From positions 1,364,001 through 1,428,000 of the forward strand of contig JACGCM010001954.1 in assembly GCA_014058105.1 (NCBI GenBank): a stretch of DNA of 64,000 bases, read 5' to 3'. The notes under the pieces are model-generated. The model saw only the letters and a list, made by a program, of their open reading frames with translations. It ran no database searches and was not told where the DNA came from. This document shows, piece by piece, positions 44,365-54,422 of this stretch. This DNA comes from Kingdonia uniflora. Taxonomy: Eukaryota; Streptophyta; Magnoliopsida; Ranunculales; Circaeasteraceae. Numbering within the stretch: the first letter of the stretch is position 1; each line of letters opens with the position of its first letter. Both the position numbers and the translations under genes were made by a program.

Positions 44365-44540
44365 GTAACACATGAGCCACAGTCCTTACCCGTATTATAT
44401 TTGACGAGGAATGTAAATCTACACCAGCTGCAATGAACGTGATAGACTTAAAACGTGCGATCACAATGGCAGTTAATTCAGTGGTGGCACGCTTAAAGAA
44501 GAGAGCAAGAATGATTTGCATATTTGATGAAATAGCATAG
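44365..44540 (+). pseudogene. Captured mitochondrial CPN60 exon (part 2)
   Basis: It begins after TTGATGTATCAG. It reads NT, stop, ATVLTRIIFDEECKSTPAAM, then NVIDLKRAITMAVNSVVARL and KKRARMICIFDEIA, followed by TAG where CAG (Gln) is expected at the exon end. The mitochondrial family sequence is [54 protein letters not shown]. The intron between the two exons is retained (44257-44364), so the capture was from DNA rather than from spliced mRNA. Confidence 0.9.
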
Positions 44541-44890
44541 GTTTCCTACTTTTTTGCTGGAAATTGAGTAGTTCGAATAAGTATCATCTATATTTCCAAT
44601 TTTCTTATGTTGGCGATAGAAAAAGTGGGGGAAAGAAACAAGTTATATAATATTCTTTTATTATTAATATTATATTTTTTCAGATTTTTGGTTTCATTTT
44701 GTAGATGATGGTAAATGAACTATAGTAGCTGCTAGGGCAATTTAAAATTTTGATTGTTTTTAATAATCAAACGTTTGTGCCACGGTTTATGTTGTAACAG
44801 AAAGGAGGTTTTTGCCACAATACACGTTGTCCCAGAAAATAATCCTTTTGCCACGAAAAGAACAGTGGCAAAAAAGATGTTTTTGTCACT

Positions 44891-46988
44891 GATTTAGCCA
44901 TGTCAACTCCTGAGGCTCCTAGTTGGAAAGAGGCAGTGCATAGTGAAATTGATTCTATTATGCAAAATCATACGTGGGAGTAGTTGGTAAATCTCTCACC
45001 AGCTCTGGTAACAAACTAATTAGTTATAAATGGATCTTCAAGATGAAGATAAAACCTGATGGTTGTATAGAATAGTACAAGGCGTGACTTGTTGCTAAGA
45101 GATTTAGGCAAAAAAAAAGCCTAGATTACTTTGACACTTATTCACCAGTTACAATGATAACGTTTATACGAATGTTGATAGCTATTGTAGCTTTGCATAA
45201 GCTTAAAATACATCAAATGGATGTGAAAACAACTTTTTTAAATGGTAAATTAGATGAGGAAATTTATATGAACCAGCCTGAAGGGTTTATTGTCAAAGGA
45301 CAAGAACACCAAGTTTGCAAACTTGTAAAGTACTTAAATGGATTAAAACAAGCGCCTTTACAATGGCATGCAAAATTTGATCATGTTATGATCAAGGATG
45401 GATTTAAAATTAATGAATGTGACAAATGTGTTTATTCTAAACGCATTGATGATGCATGCATGATTGTATGTCTATATGTAGACGATAGGCTGATTTTGGG
45501 GACTAATATTAATGTAATAAAGTCCACAAAGAAAATGTTAACTAGGAACTTCGACATGAAGGACTTAGGTATTGTAGATGTTATTCTTAGAATCAAGATT
45601 AACATGACATCACAGGGAATTGTGTTGTCACAAGCACATTATATAGAAAATGTGCTTAAGAGATTCAACAAGTTTGAGTGTAAAGGTATTGAAACACCAT
45701 TTGATAGAATTCAAAACTTAGTAAAAAATTAGGGAAAAAGCATTTCTCAACTTGAATACTCACGTATCATAAGCAATCTTATGTATATTATGAACTGTAT
45801 CAGACTAGATATTACTTATGTTGTAAGTAAAGTGAGTCGTTATACGAGTAATCTGGGAGATACACATTGGGTAGCACTAGTTAGGGTTTTAAAGTACTCG
45901 AAAGTACACCTTACACTATGGTTTGCATTATACTACTTATCTAACTGTACTTGAAGGATATAGTGTTGCAAACTAGATAGCGGATTCTGACGAGTCAAAA
46001 TCCACTACTGGATATGTCTTCACACTTAGAGGTGCACCTGTATCAAGGAAATCTCATAAACATACATGTATAGCTCACTCCATGATGGAGTCTAAGTTCA
46101 TTGCTTTAGAAAAAGTTGGAGAAGAAGCAGAATGGCTTCGAGAGTTTCTAGAGGTTATTCCTTTACGTCCACAACCTATGCCTTCATTGTGATAATCAAG
46201 CAGCACTAGCAAGGGCTAAGCTAAAAATCAAGAGTATAATGGTAAATCATGACATATACGTCGTAGACGCAATACCGTTAAGCAGCTACTTACGAATGGA
46301 ATAATATCCATTGATTTTCTAAAGCCTCAAGATAACCTAGCAGATCCATTTACAAAGGGTTGTCGAAAGGGCAAGTATACTGCACATCAAAAGGAATGGG
46401 ATTAATACGCCAATCCATGAGTAATCTCAATGATAACCTAACCTAGTTAACTGGTGGATCCCAAGATCTAGGTTTAATAGGAAAACTAGTTTAGGGTTAT
46501 TAACCTAAGCACTGCTGAGAAAAGGTTTGCGTTCCATTCCTAATATAATAGTGCAACTACAACGAGTTTTAGGGTAAACTTTGCTTTTAATGATTCCTAT
46601 AGCTTGTGCATACAAGTAGAGTTCGGCAGGGTACACTTAATAGGAAATTACCTATGTGAGTGAGAAGTGAGGGTCGCTTCCGTGAGAATTGAGATGGTTG
46701 AATTTTCTAATAGCACTCATGAATCCAAGATTGTCCAGGGTCAAAATGGATACAACATTTAGAATGTCTGCGACAGGAAAGGAACTGTGCGCATAGTATT
46801 GTCTGTGCTTAAACCAACGGCTGAACAGTTCAAGACATCATGTTCACTGCTTAGCCTAGTATGTTCGATAGTTTTTCACTCGGGAAGGTTCAAGTCCACA
46901 AGACATTTTTTTTATGCAGGATCATTCCTAACCTTACTCTCATCATTTTTCTTTTCGGCTTTACCGTTTTCATTCAAATTTGTGGGAT
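44891..46988 (+). pseudogene. Copia internal region 2: RT and RNase H
   Basis: From 44900 the frame reads STPEAPSWKEAVHSEIDSIM, then at 45154-45732 an open frame MITFIRMLIAIVALHKLKIH. QMDVKTTFLNGKLDEEIYMN and the intact polymerase box MIVCLYVDDRLILGTN follow. RNase H continues with stops and shifts to about 46420. A 3' UTR leads to LTR 3. It is 5'-truncated at the CACTA-like boundary. It is very similar to 26970-28060, which confirms that both internal regions belong to one family. Confidence 0.9.
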
Positions 46989-47737
46989 TGTTGGAAAAAA
47001 AACCCACAAGTTTTAGTTGATTTAAATGCTTAACTTGGTGTTTATATTTAATCCCACATTGGATAAGTAAAAAGAGTATTTTCAATATATTATGGGATGC
47101 ACACTACTATCATGTATAGCATATCTAAGTAGGTGGTGCCTTAACGCGTGTGTAAGGCGACTATGTGAAGGCTTGCTATATGGGGATGCCCATGGGCTTA
47201 CTTGCACGACCCGACCCATGACCCGCCTGGACTATTTATAAGTCTATGATTCGGCCTTGGGGCTTTGGGCTCACGGGGATTTCTAGTTTATCCTTAGTCA
47301 ATTTTTGAATTTTTGTATCTGTTTTTGGTGTGTTTATTCAAGAGTTGGTTACTCTCTCTAAGAGTTGTAACCCTTCGTAGAGGTATTTCTAGGGGCACAA
47401 CCCTGCAACAGGTGCTTCGATAAGTCACCTTCTCCTCTATAAACAACTTTTTTTTCCATTGTTTAGAATATAAAAAAAATACCCGAATCTCTTTGATTTT
47501 TCATTGCTTCCTTCTTAAGAGTAATATCATAGATAGCTCAACAGGCATATCGACTTGAGTGCTTCAAGTTTGTATGATTCGATTGTTATATATTGGAAGA
47601 CAGATGCCATTAACTGTGAAGCACCATACGCAAGGTGAAATCTGCCTTAAAGAAATTGCAGTGACTACAAGCCTCGATCATCGATTTTCCATTTCCTTTT
47701 CGTTAATTTTTGTTTCATTCTGAATGCATGTGTAACA
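46989..47737 (+). repeat. LTR 3 (outer 3' LTR) of the three-LTR copia unit
   Basis: It starts TGTTGGAAAAAAAACCC and ends GCATGTGTAACA. The right flank AGAAG (47738-47742) equals the left flank of LTR 1 (26116-26120). It is the best preserved of the three LTRs. Confidence 0.93.
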
Positions 47738-47914
47738 AGAAGTAGGGAGACTTCACTCTAAAATAAAGTACAGCAGTGGCTAGCTTTCGATACATAGAGA
47801 TGGAGGAGAAACTGCAGGGCCTACAGAATGAAGGCATGTAGACCAATGAAGATATATTTCACTTTAAAAAAAAATGGAGATGTATTTCATGTTTGGACAG
47901 TCCATTATAGTAAC
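47738..47914. other. Host flank between two copia insertions
   Basis: 177 bp with no ORF. It ends with GTAAC (47910-47914), the TSD of the next element, and is continuous with 53663 onward once that element is removed. Confidence 0.6.
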
Positions 47915-48452
47915 TGTTGAGCCGCAAGCCCGGAAGCCACAAACTCCAAGTCGATTTGGATTAGCAATGAACAAACACAAACAAAGAAACACACAACACC
48001 AAGATTATAGTGATTCGGAAAATTACCTACGTCCACTTTCAAGAGAGAGAGAGAGTTTATTCAAGGTCCCAATTATAATCACTCAAGCCCAAGTTTGGAT
48101 TTCTCACTCAAGAAATCCCCCAAATGTTCTCAACAAAGGATTGCCAAAAGGGTGGCTCATAAAGGATTTAGGTTTCCCTTTATATACTAGGAAAAACCTT
48201 TTACAATCGGTCAAATCTCGAGGCAAACAAGAGGTTTGAAAACCAACAAAAAAACTAATTTACCAGATTTCGTTCGAATGACATAAGGAGTTGTTCGAAC
48301 GAAAAATGTTTATGGGCCAAAATTCTAGGGGACTTGACTTTGGTCATTCGAATGACTTGGACTCCTAGGACAAAATTCTAGGGGGTTGTAAAACGGTCGT
48401 TTGAACGACTCTCAACCTGGTTCGAACGACTTTAGTAACATGCAGCCCCACA
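47915..48452 (-). repeat. 3' LTR of Cop-F (538 bp)
   Basis: Plus strand TGTTGAGCCGCAAGCC to GCAGCCCCACA. Compared with the 5' LTR it has lost one palindromic repeat unit and shows several CG-to-TG/CA changes. Confidence 0.95.
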
Positions 48453-48940
48453 ATTCTCCACCTTAGTGAAGATTTCCCCAACCAAACAAACCGAAATCTG
48501 AGCTAAACTTAGAAACCAGCCAAACGGACCCAAACAATTACTCTCCACCATCAAATGTCCCCAAAGACCCAAACATACAAATGGCCCAAGGAAACCAACC
48601 AAAACCAAGCGTCCTCAAAAGGACTCAATCCAAACCAAGCATCCTAAAGGACCAAGAACCAAACTAAATGTCCCAAGGAAACAAAATTGACTGCACCAAA
48701 TCAATGGTTACCTACGTACCGATGTGGATCAAGTAGCTCGTAGTTCACAAAACATACAATCAATCAATATGAAGAATTTGAACTAAGTCCAAACAATGAT
48801 TGAACTTAATTACCGAAATAAATTTTGTAAATATATCCGCCGGGTTATCTTTGGTGTGAATCTTCTTCAACATAATTTACCCTCCTCTAAGACTTCTCTG
48901 ACAAAGTGATAGCACACATCAATATGCTTTGTGCGCTGGT
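48453..48940. other. Cop-F 3' untranslated region
   Basis: Repeats of 'ccaaacca...aagg-cc' type phrases (about 48590-48680). No ORF. It contains the expected polypurine region next to the LTR on the minus strand (complement of ATTCTCCACC). Confidence 0.5.
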
Positions 48941-48944
48941 GATG

Positions 48945-49223
48945 AACCTAATATTTGGCCAAGAAGATAATACTCTGACTATCACAGTAGACATCAAGAT
49001 GATCCATCTTAATGCTCAAATCACATAGAAGACCTTTCATCCAAATGGATTCCTTTATCGCCTCAGTCACGACCATATACTCCGCCTCGGTAGTAGACAC
49101 TGCTACCGTTGACTGTAGCGTGAATCTCCGACTAACTGACCCTCCACCCAATGTAAATACATTCCCGGTAGTAGACCGTCGACTATCCAAGTTACCCATG
49201 TAGTCAGAATCCACATAACCCAC
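48945..49223 (-). pseudogene. Cop-F RNase H
   Basis: The frame reads [20 protein letters not shown] (first catalytic Asp region with the copia S-T-T-G signature). It continues [20 protein letters not shown] (catalytic Glu) and [14 protein letters not shown] (third Asp). It is open for 91 codons and then ends at a stop; the last about 40 codons of the domain are degraded. It follows RT in the copia order. Confidence 0.92.
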
Positions 49224-49244
49224 ACAGAAACGATTAGTCGAATC

Positions 49245-50200
49245 CTATTTACAAAACTCTAAACCGATATCTATAGTACCTTTAATATACCGTAAAATCC
49301 ATTTCACAGCTCGCCAATGATCTCTACCCAGATCATGCATATATCGGCTAGCCATACCAACTACCTGTGAAATGTCTGGCCGAGTACAAATCATAGTATA
49401 AGGAACTTGACTCATATAATCACGTTCCTCATAGGTATTTGGAGACATAGAAGCCTTAAGCTTAAAATGAGGAGCAAGGGGAGTACCAACAGATTTTGTG
49501 TTGCCATCAATGCCAAATCTCTAAAGTATCTTCCTCATATACGAAGTCTGAAAGAGATGCACCGTTCCATTCTCTCTATCTCTATGAATCTCCATACCAA
49601 GAATCTTTTTCGCATCACCAAGATCCTTCATTTCAAATTCTTCACCCATTTTTCTTTTCAGCTTATCAATCTCGCTTTTGTGCTTACACGTAATAAGCAT
49701 ATCATCAACATACAAAAGCAAGTAAATAAAGGACCCGTCATGTAGCTTGCGTAAGTAGACACAATGGTCATAATGACTCTGCTTGTACTTCTGCCTAATC
49801 ATAAACTGATCAAACCATTTGTACCATTGCCTTGGAGACTGCTTCAAACCATACAACGACCTTTTCAGCTTACACACATAGTCTTCCTTCCCCGCAACCG
49901 TAATCCCACTCGGCTGAGTCTTATAGATCTCTTCTTTTAAATTCCCATGTAAGAACGCCGTCTTAACATCAAGTTGTTGCAACTCCAAATTAAATTGCTC
50001 TACTAAGGCCAATAGGATCTATATGAAAGAATGTTTCACTACCGGATAAAACACCTCATTGTAATCGATCCCTTCCCTTCCCTTTGAACGTAGCCCTTGG
50101 CTACTAATCTCACCTTAAAGCATATTTCATCATCAAGAGATTCCTGCTTCTTAGTGTAAACCCATTTACAACCGATCGCTTTCTTTCCTTTCGGCAACTT
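49245..50200 (-). pseudogene. Cop-F reverse transcriptase
   Basis: An open frame at 50012-49521 reads FNLELQQLDVKTAFLHGNLK, KRSLYGLKQSPRQWYKWFDQ and LLYVDDMLI (intact YVDD). It ends MKDLGDAKKILGMEIHRDRE. RT continues at 49448-49245 (YTMICTRPDISQVVGMASRY) after a break. The N-terminal part up to about 50200 is shifted. Copia-type RT motifs are all visible. Confidence 0.93.
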
Positions 50201-50397
50201 CGAAAGTTCCCCAAGTTCTATTTTTGAAAAGAGAGTACATCTCTTCCTTCATTGTTCCCTCCCAATGTTTAGCCTCAGAACTGTAAATAGCCCCTTATAG
50301 GTGGAGGGAACATCCTCTTCAGCGACTGGAAGTTCATAGGCTACCATGGCCTTCGCTTTTCGAAGCACCATATCCTTTGTAAGCCAACTCGGTTTGC

Positions 50398-51504
50398 TTA
50401 CATCCCTCTTTGGTTTACTCTTTGGATTGACTCCGTTACCAGAATCTCTTCATCCGTACTACCAAATGCTTCACCTTCATTCGTGTCTGCATCATTTGGA
50501 CCATGTACTAATGGCTCATCACCCGTTGCCACACCGGTAGATGACCCCCCTCTAAGTACGGAACTCTCTGGCCAATGTGAAGACGCATCAATCTCCACCC
50601 GATGCGATACCCCGCTGGTCGTCTCCTCTGTGTGCCCAGAGTCATGTGACTTCAACATAGAAGCCTCATCAAAAGTGACATCTCTGTTCATAATGATCTT
50701 TTGGTCTCTCGTATCCCACAGCTTGTAACCTTTCACACCCTTCTACTTACCCAGAAAAATGGCCTTTCTTGCTCGCGGATCCAACTTACCATCCTTCACA
50801 TGATAGTATGTGGGACACCCAAATATACGAAGAGTATTATAATTTATAGAAAGTTCTCCCGACCAAGCTTCTATTGGTGTTTTACCCTCAATTATAGCCG
50901 AAGGCAACCTATTAACGAGATAACATGCATAAGTCAAAGCCTCAGCCCAAAATGCCTTGCCCAACCCAGAATTGGACAACATACACCAAACCTTCTCCAG
51001 TAAAGTACGGTTCATGCGCTCGGCTACCTCGTTTTGTTGCGGTGTCTCCCTAACCGTGAAGTGTCGAACTATCCCCTAATCTTGGCATACTTGCAAGAAT
51101 GGATCACTAGTGTACTCCCCACCATTATCCGAACAGAGCAACTTGATCTTTCTGCCGGTCTGAGTCTCAATCAACTTCTTCCACGTCATGAAAATTTCTA
51201 GGAATTCATCATTCCTCTTCATAGTGTACACCCAAACCCACCTAGAAAAGTCATCCACAAAAGACACAAAGTAATTCTTCCCCCCTAGCGGTGCATTCTT
51301 GGAGGGTCCCCAAACATCATAGTAAACATAATCAAGAGTTCCACAAGTATTGTGAATTGCGGTGCCGAACTTAACTATTGTCTGCTTGCCCAGAACGCAG
51401 TGTTCACAAAAATCTAATTTGCAATCTTGGCACCTTTTAAAAGCCCCTGGCTCGCGAGAGCTCTCAAAGACTTTTCTCCCGCATGCGCCAAACGCATGTG
51501 TCAT
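50398..51504 (-). pseudogene. Cop-F integrase
   Basis: The frame from 51504 has CEHCVLGKQ (second half of the zinc-binding HHCC), then YDVWGPSKNAPLGGKNYFVS (first Asp) and LLCSDNGGEYTSDPF (second Asp). QQNEVAERMNRTLLEKVW lies across 51015 and carries the catalytic Glu. The C-terminal part reads FGCPTYYHVKDGKLDPRARK and GYKLWDTRDQKIIMNRDVTF. A pair of compensating shifts scrambles the GAG-pre-integrase segment near 51500-51430, and stops interrupt it near 51080 and 50743. Confidence 0.92.
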
Positions 51505-51639
51505 AGCCGTGTCGTATCTTTGTAAGTGGTCTCCTCTCTTCCTGCAGTAGAAACCTCACCAAAAATAGCAGTACCATCCAAATAGTACAAGTTGTTACTT
51601 CTTTTGTGACCCTTCAATATCACCATGGCTCCCTTAAGA

Positions 51640-52843
51640 ACCCTCTATATCCTATTCTCAGATACAACCTTGCAGCCTTGCGCTTCAAGTGTCCCCGTCG
51701 AGATAATGTTCTTACTCATTGTCGGAATAAACCGAACCTCATCAATATCATTAACCAACCCATTGTGCAACTTTAGTCGAATGGTACATATCCCCATGAT
51801 GCGGCATGAATTGTCATTTCCCATTACCACCGCTCCATCTTCTAGCAATTTTAATCTAGAAAAACACGCCCTTTCAGGACAAATATGATAAGTAGCACCC
51901 GAATCTAAAATCCATTCCTTTGTATCAATAATACATGCACTAGAAGCTATAGTAAAAGAATAATCAGAGTCATTACCTCCCGTTTCCGTGTCCTGAGCCA
52001 AATTCATAGAAGAACCCAATTTTCCCGTTTTCTTCTTCTTGAGCGCGGGACAATCAACCTTCCAATGTCCCGTTTCCTTGTAAAATGCGCATTGGTCCTT
52101 AGTCAAATTGTTTCGGTTTCCCCCACGACCTCTCAATTTTGATCGAGAGTTGTTACAAAAGAGCTTCTTCTTATCCGAGGTTCTACCCCGAATCATTAGT
52201 ACTTCAGATGTGGACTTGTCAGTCTCTCTTTTCCCTTTTCTTCGGCACTCATGGTTAACTACGGCCGTAGTCACATCCATGTACTTCAAATAACTCTTAC
52301 CATAAGTAATCCTCATAATAAAATGCTTAAATTCTTCCGGAAGTGAGTTCAAGAATAATAGAACTTCATCCCCAACTATCACTTCAAGATTCGCTAAGTC
52401 GGCCAGCAACTTAATGAAGTCATTTAAATGCTCGAACATACTAATCATTTGCCTCATAGTGAAGCGATAAAGTTTCTTCTTCAAGTGGAGTCAATTTTGG
52501 ATGCTCTTTACCAAATACTTCTCCTCTAATATCTGCCAAATTTCTTTTACAGAAGTCACATTCATCACAAGGTATTTAATGTCTTGAGCAAGACAAGATC
52601 GAATTTGGCTACAAGCTCTTTTATTCATCTTCCGCCATACACTCTCCTCTATTTCATCCAGTTTGTCCTCCAATACCTCGTCTAAGTCTTGTTGACTTAT
52701 GACATCAATAGCTTCGCATCTCCACATGCAGAAGTTATTTGTGTCATTGAATTTTCAACTTCAACTTTTGCATTGTTGAACATCACCATAGCATTTCTTT
52801 TCAGGGTCGAAGAACTAGCTTCAACTTCATTTTCATCTCCCAT
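51640..52843 (-). pseudogene. Cop-F gag with damaged zinc knuckle
   Basis: The start is chosen at the ATG at 52843 (MGDENEVEASSS), just inside the PBS. The frame then reads MWRCEAIDVISQQDLDEVLE and IWQILEEKYLVKSIQN. A TGA interrupts it at 52491 and the same frame continues to 51645. The zinc knuckle reads CAFYKETGHWKVDC, where C-x-x-C-x(4)-H-x(4)-C is expected, so the second Cys has become Tyr. The downstream region (WILDSGATYHICPE) is the protease active site DSGA. Gag coats the element RNA. Confidence 0.9.
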
Positions 52844-52929
52844 GTTTCCCCCAATTTTGATGAAATAACCAAATGAAATTGAGAAACCCTAAGTTACATC
52901 AAAATCACACAACCGAGGAATCGACCTCG

Positions 52930-53101
52930 CTCTGACACCAATTGTTGAGCCACAAACTCCAAGTCGATTTGGGTTAACAATGAATAAACACAAACAAAGA
53001 AACACAGAACACCAATATTATAGTGGTTCGGCAAATTGCATACGTCCACTTTCAAGAGAGAGAGAGAGGGTTTATTCAAGGTCCCAAACTCTGACACCAA
53101 T
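52930..53101 (-). repeat. Duplicated LTR-end plus PBS block in Cop-F
   Basis: A 158-bp segment (52944-53101) repeats the LTR terminus ('tgttgagcc...aagtcgatttgggtta...ttcaaggtccca') and the adjoining 'ctgacaccaat' PBS complement. As a result two PBS copies (about 52931-52943 and 53091-53101) and a second truncated LTR end lie between the 5' LTR and gag. Confidence 0.88.
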
Positions 53102-53657
53102 TGTTGAGCCGCAAGCCTCCGCCACAAACTCTAAGTCGATTTGGGTTAGCAATGAATAAACACAAACAAAGAAACACACAACACCAATATTATAGTGGTT
53201 CGGCAAATTGCATACGTCCACTTTCAAGAGAGAGAGAAGGTTTATTCAAGGTCCCAATTACAATCGCTCAAGCCCAAGTTTGGATTTCTCACTCAATAAA
53301 TCCCCTAAATATTCTCACCAAAGGATTGTCAAAAGGTGGTTCACAAAGGACTTAGGTTTCCCTTTATATACTAGGGAAAACCTTTTACAATCACTCAAAT
53401 CTCGTGGCAAACAAGAGGTTCGAAAACCAACAAAAAAACCAATTTACCAGATTTCGTTCGAATGACATAGGGAGTCGTTCGAACGAAAAATGTCTATGGG
53501 CCAAAATTCCAGGGGACTTGACATTGGTCGTTCGAACGAAATATCAAGTCGTTCGAACGACTTGGACTCCTGGGCCAAAATTCCAGGGGGTTGTAAAACG
53601 GTCGTTCGAACGACTCTAAACCTCGTTCGAACGACTTTGGCAATAGGCAGCCCCACA
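53102..53657 (-). repeat. 5' LTR of Cop-F (556 bp)
   Basis: Plus strand TGTTGAGCCGCAAGCC to GCAGCCCCACA. On the minus strand it has a TATA box (TATATAAAGG, 53361-53370). The segment 53450-53640 carries six copies or near-copies of the palindrome GTCGTTCGAACGAC. The PBS complement follows inward. Confidence 0.95.
53361..53370 (-). promoter_or_regulatory. TATA box in the Cop-F LTR
   Basis: TATATAAAGG on the minus strand. It is retained in the 3' LTR near 48178-48187. Confidence 0.65.
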
Positions 53658-53662
53658 GTAAC

Positions 53663-54422
53663 ACTGTCGAGTCTTTACGTCTAAGAGAAATTAACCTTGC
53701 TGGTCTTTATTGTGATAGGAATACGCACGCAAGATACTGTCTAGAGGCTTCTCCATCGGGTTGAGAGGACGCTAGTTGCAAATGCCAATTCCAGGTTCAA
53801 ACGGATTAATCACCTATGATCTGTAAACCGGGAATATACCTGATTGGTCACTAATAGAATTAGAATGTCTTCCGACCATCTAGACCAAATTTGGTGATTC
53901 AAAGAAGCGAGAAGATTGACACAGGGTACACATTTTACTTGATTGAAACTCTACTTTCCACAGAGGAAGGGTGCTTGCAGATGCAGAGTTGTAGTCTAGT
54001 CTTCCATTGTTTTATCAGACTGCTTGATTCGAGTACAGTATATATTATGATTCAAAAAAGAGAAATTTGAAGTTGATACAAAGTGGACAGTTTTCATTCT
54101 GATTCGCTGCCAAAGACACGGAAATTGATGCATTCTTAATCCAAGTAACAAACGTTCAGAAACAGATCAATCCAGTTAGTAAATTAGCCACACGTAACTA
54201 GGGCTTAGATGAGAATGTCAAAGGGACAATACAATTTCATAAAACATTCCAAAGAAAGAAAGAAAAAAGGCGCTTCTTGAAAACATTTCGCTTGATTTGA
54301 CCATCACCATACTCTGAACTTCTTTCAATGTTACAATTTTACACACAAGGACCTAAATCCATTTTAGACCTGCAACATCAAAACCACTGATATAAATCAT
54401 TTTCTTTTCGAATCTGCAGAAC
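53663..54422. other. Gene-poor stretch downstream of ELP6
   Basis: No ORF or repeat recognised. The part next to 54423 is the likely 3' UTR of ELP6 (minus strand). Confidence 0.5.

Larger units (their letters stand above)
40071..44890 (+). mobile_element. CACTA-like element with captured gene fragments
   Basis: The left end TACTACAAGAAAAG is one base off the canonical CACTACAAGAAAA terminus of plant CACTA elements. It is followed by subterminal GCCACTG/CAGTGGC repeats (about 40092-40185). Similar GCCAC/GTGGC motifs recur near the right end (44770-44880). The exact right terminus is uncertain, since no clear TAGTG is seen. The left flank is copia LTR 2 and the right flank is copia RT, so a deletion accompanied or followed insertion. 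No transposase is recognised. It carries kinesin-14 and CPN60 exons with introns and a nested MITE. Confidence 0.6.
26121..47737 (+). mobile_element. Three-LTR Ty1/copia unit (LTR-int-LTR-int-LTR)
   Basis: Outer LTRs 26121-26861 and 46989-47737 are bounded by identical pentamers AGAAG. A third LTR lies between (28336-28700 and 39986-40070). The simplest reading is a single locus carrying a tandem element, later interrupted by the Harbinger-like element and the CACTA-like element. Net copia sequence is about 5.5 kb. Confidence 0.75.
47915..53657 (-). mobile_element. Cop-F: near full-length Ty1/copia retrotransposon, TSD GTAAC
   Basis: 5.7 kb, bounded by LTRs 47915-48452 and 53102-53657 and by GTAAC at 47910-47914 and 53658-53662. 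On the minus strand the order is LTR, PBS, gag, integrase, RT, RNase H, LTR. All domains are present but broken by point stops and shifts. It is the youngest-looking LTR element in the window, as its LTRs are still closely alike apart from C/T-type changes and an indel among palindromic repeats. Confidence 0.95.

Noticed and set aside
44860..44895. Exact right terminus of the CACTA-like element
   Set aside because: I looked for CTTGTAGTG and found only 'tttttgtcactg'. The right edge is set by where copia RT resumes, not by a clean TIR.
53404..53684. Several overlapping open frames in the Cop-F LTR
   Set aside because: They arise from the repeated TTCGAA palindromes, differ between the two LTRs and have no start context or domain.
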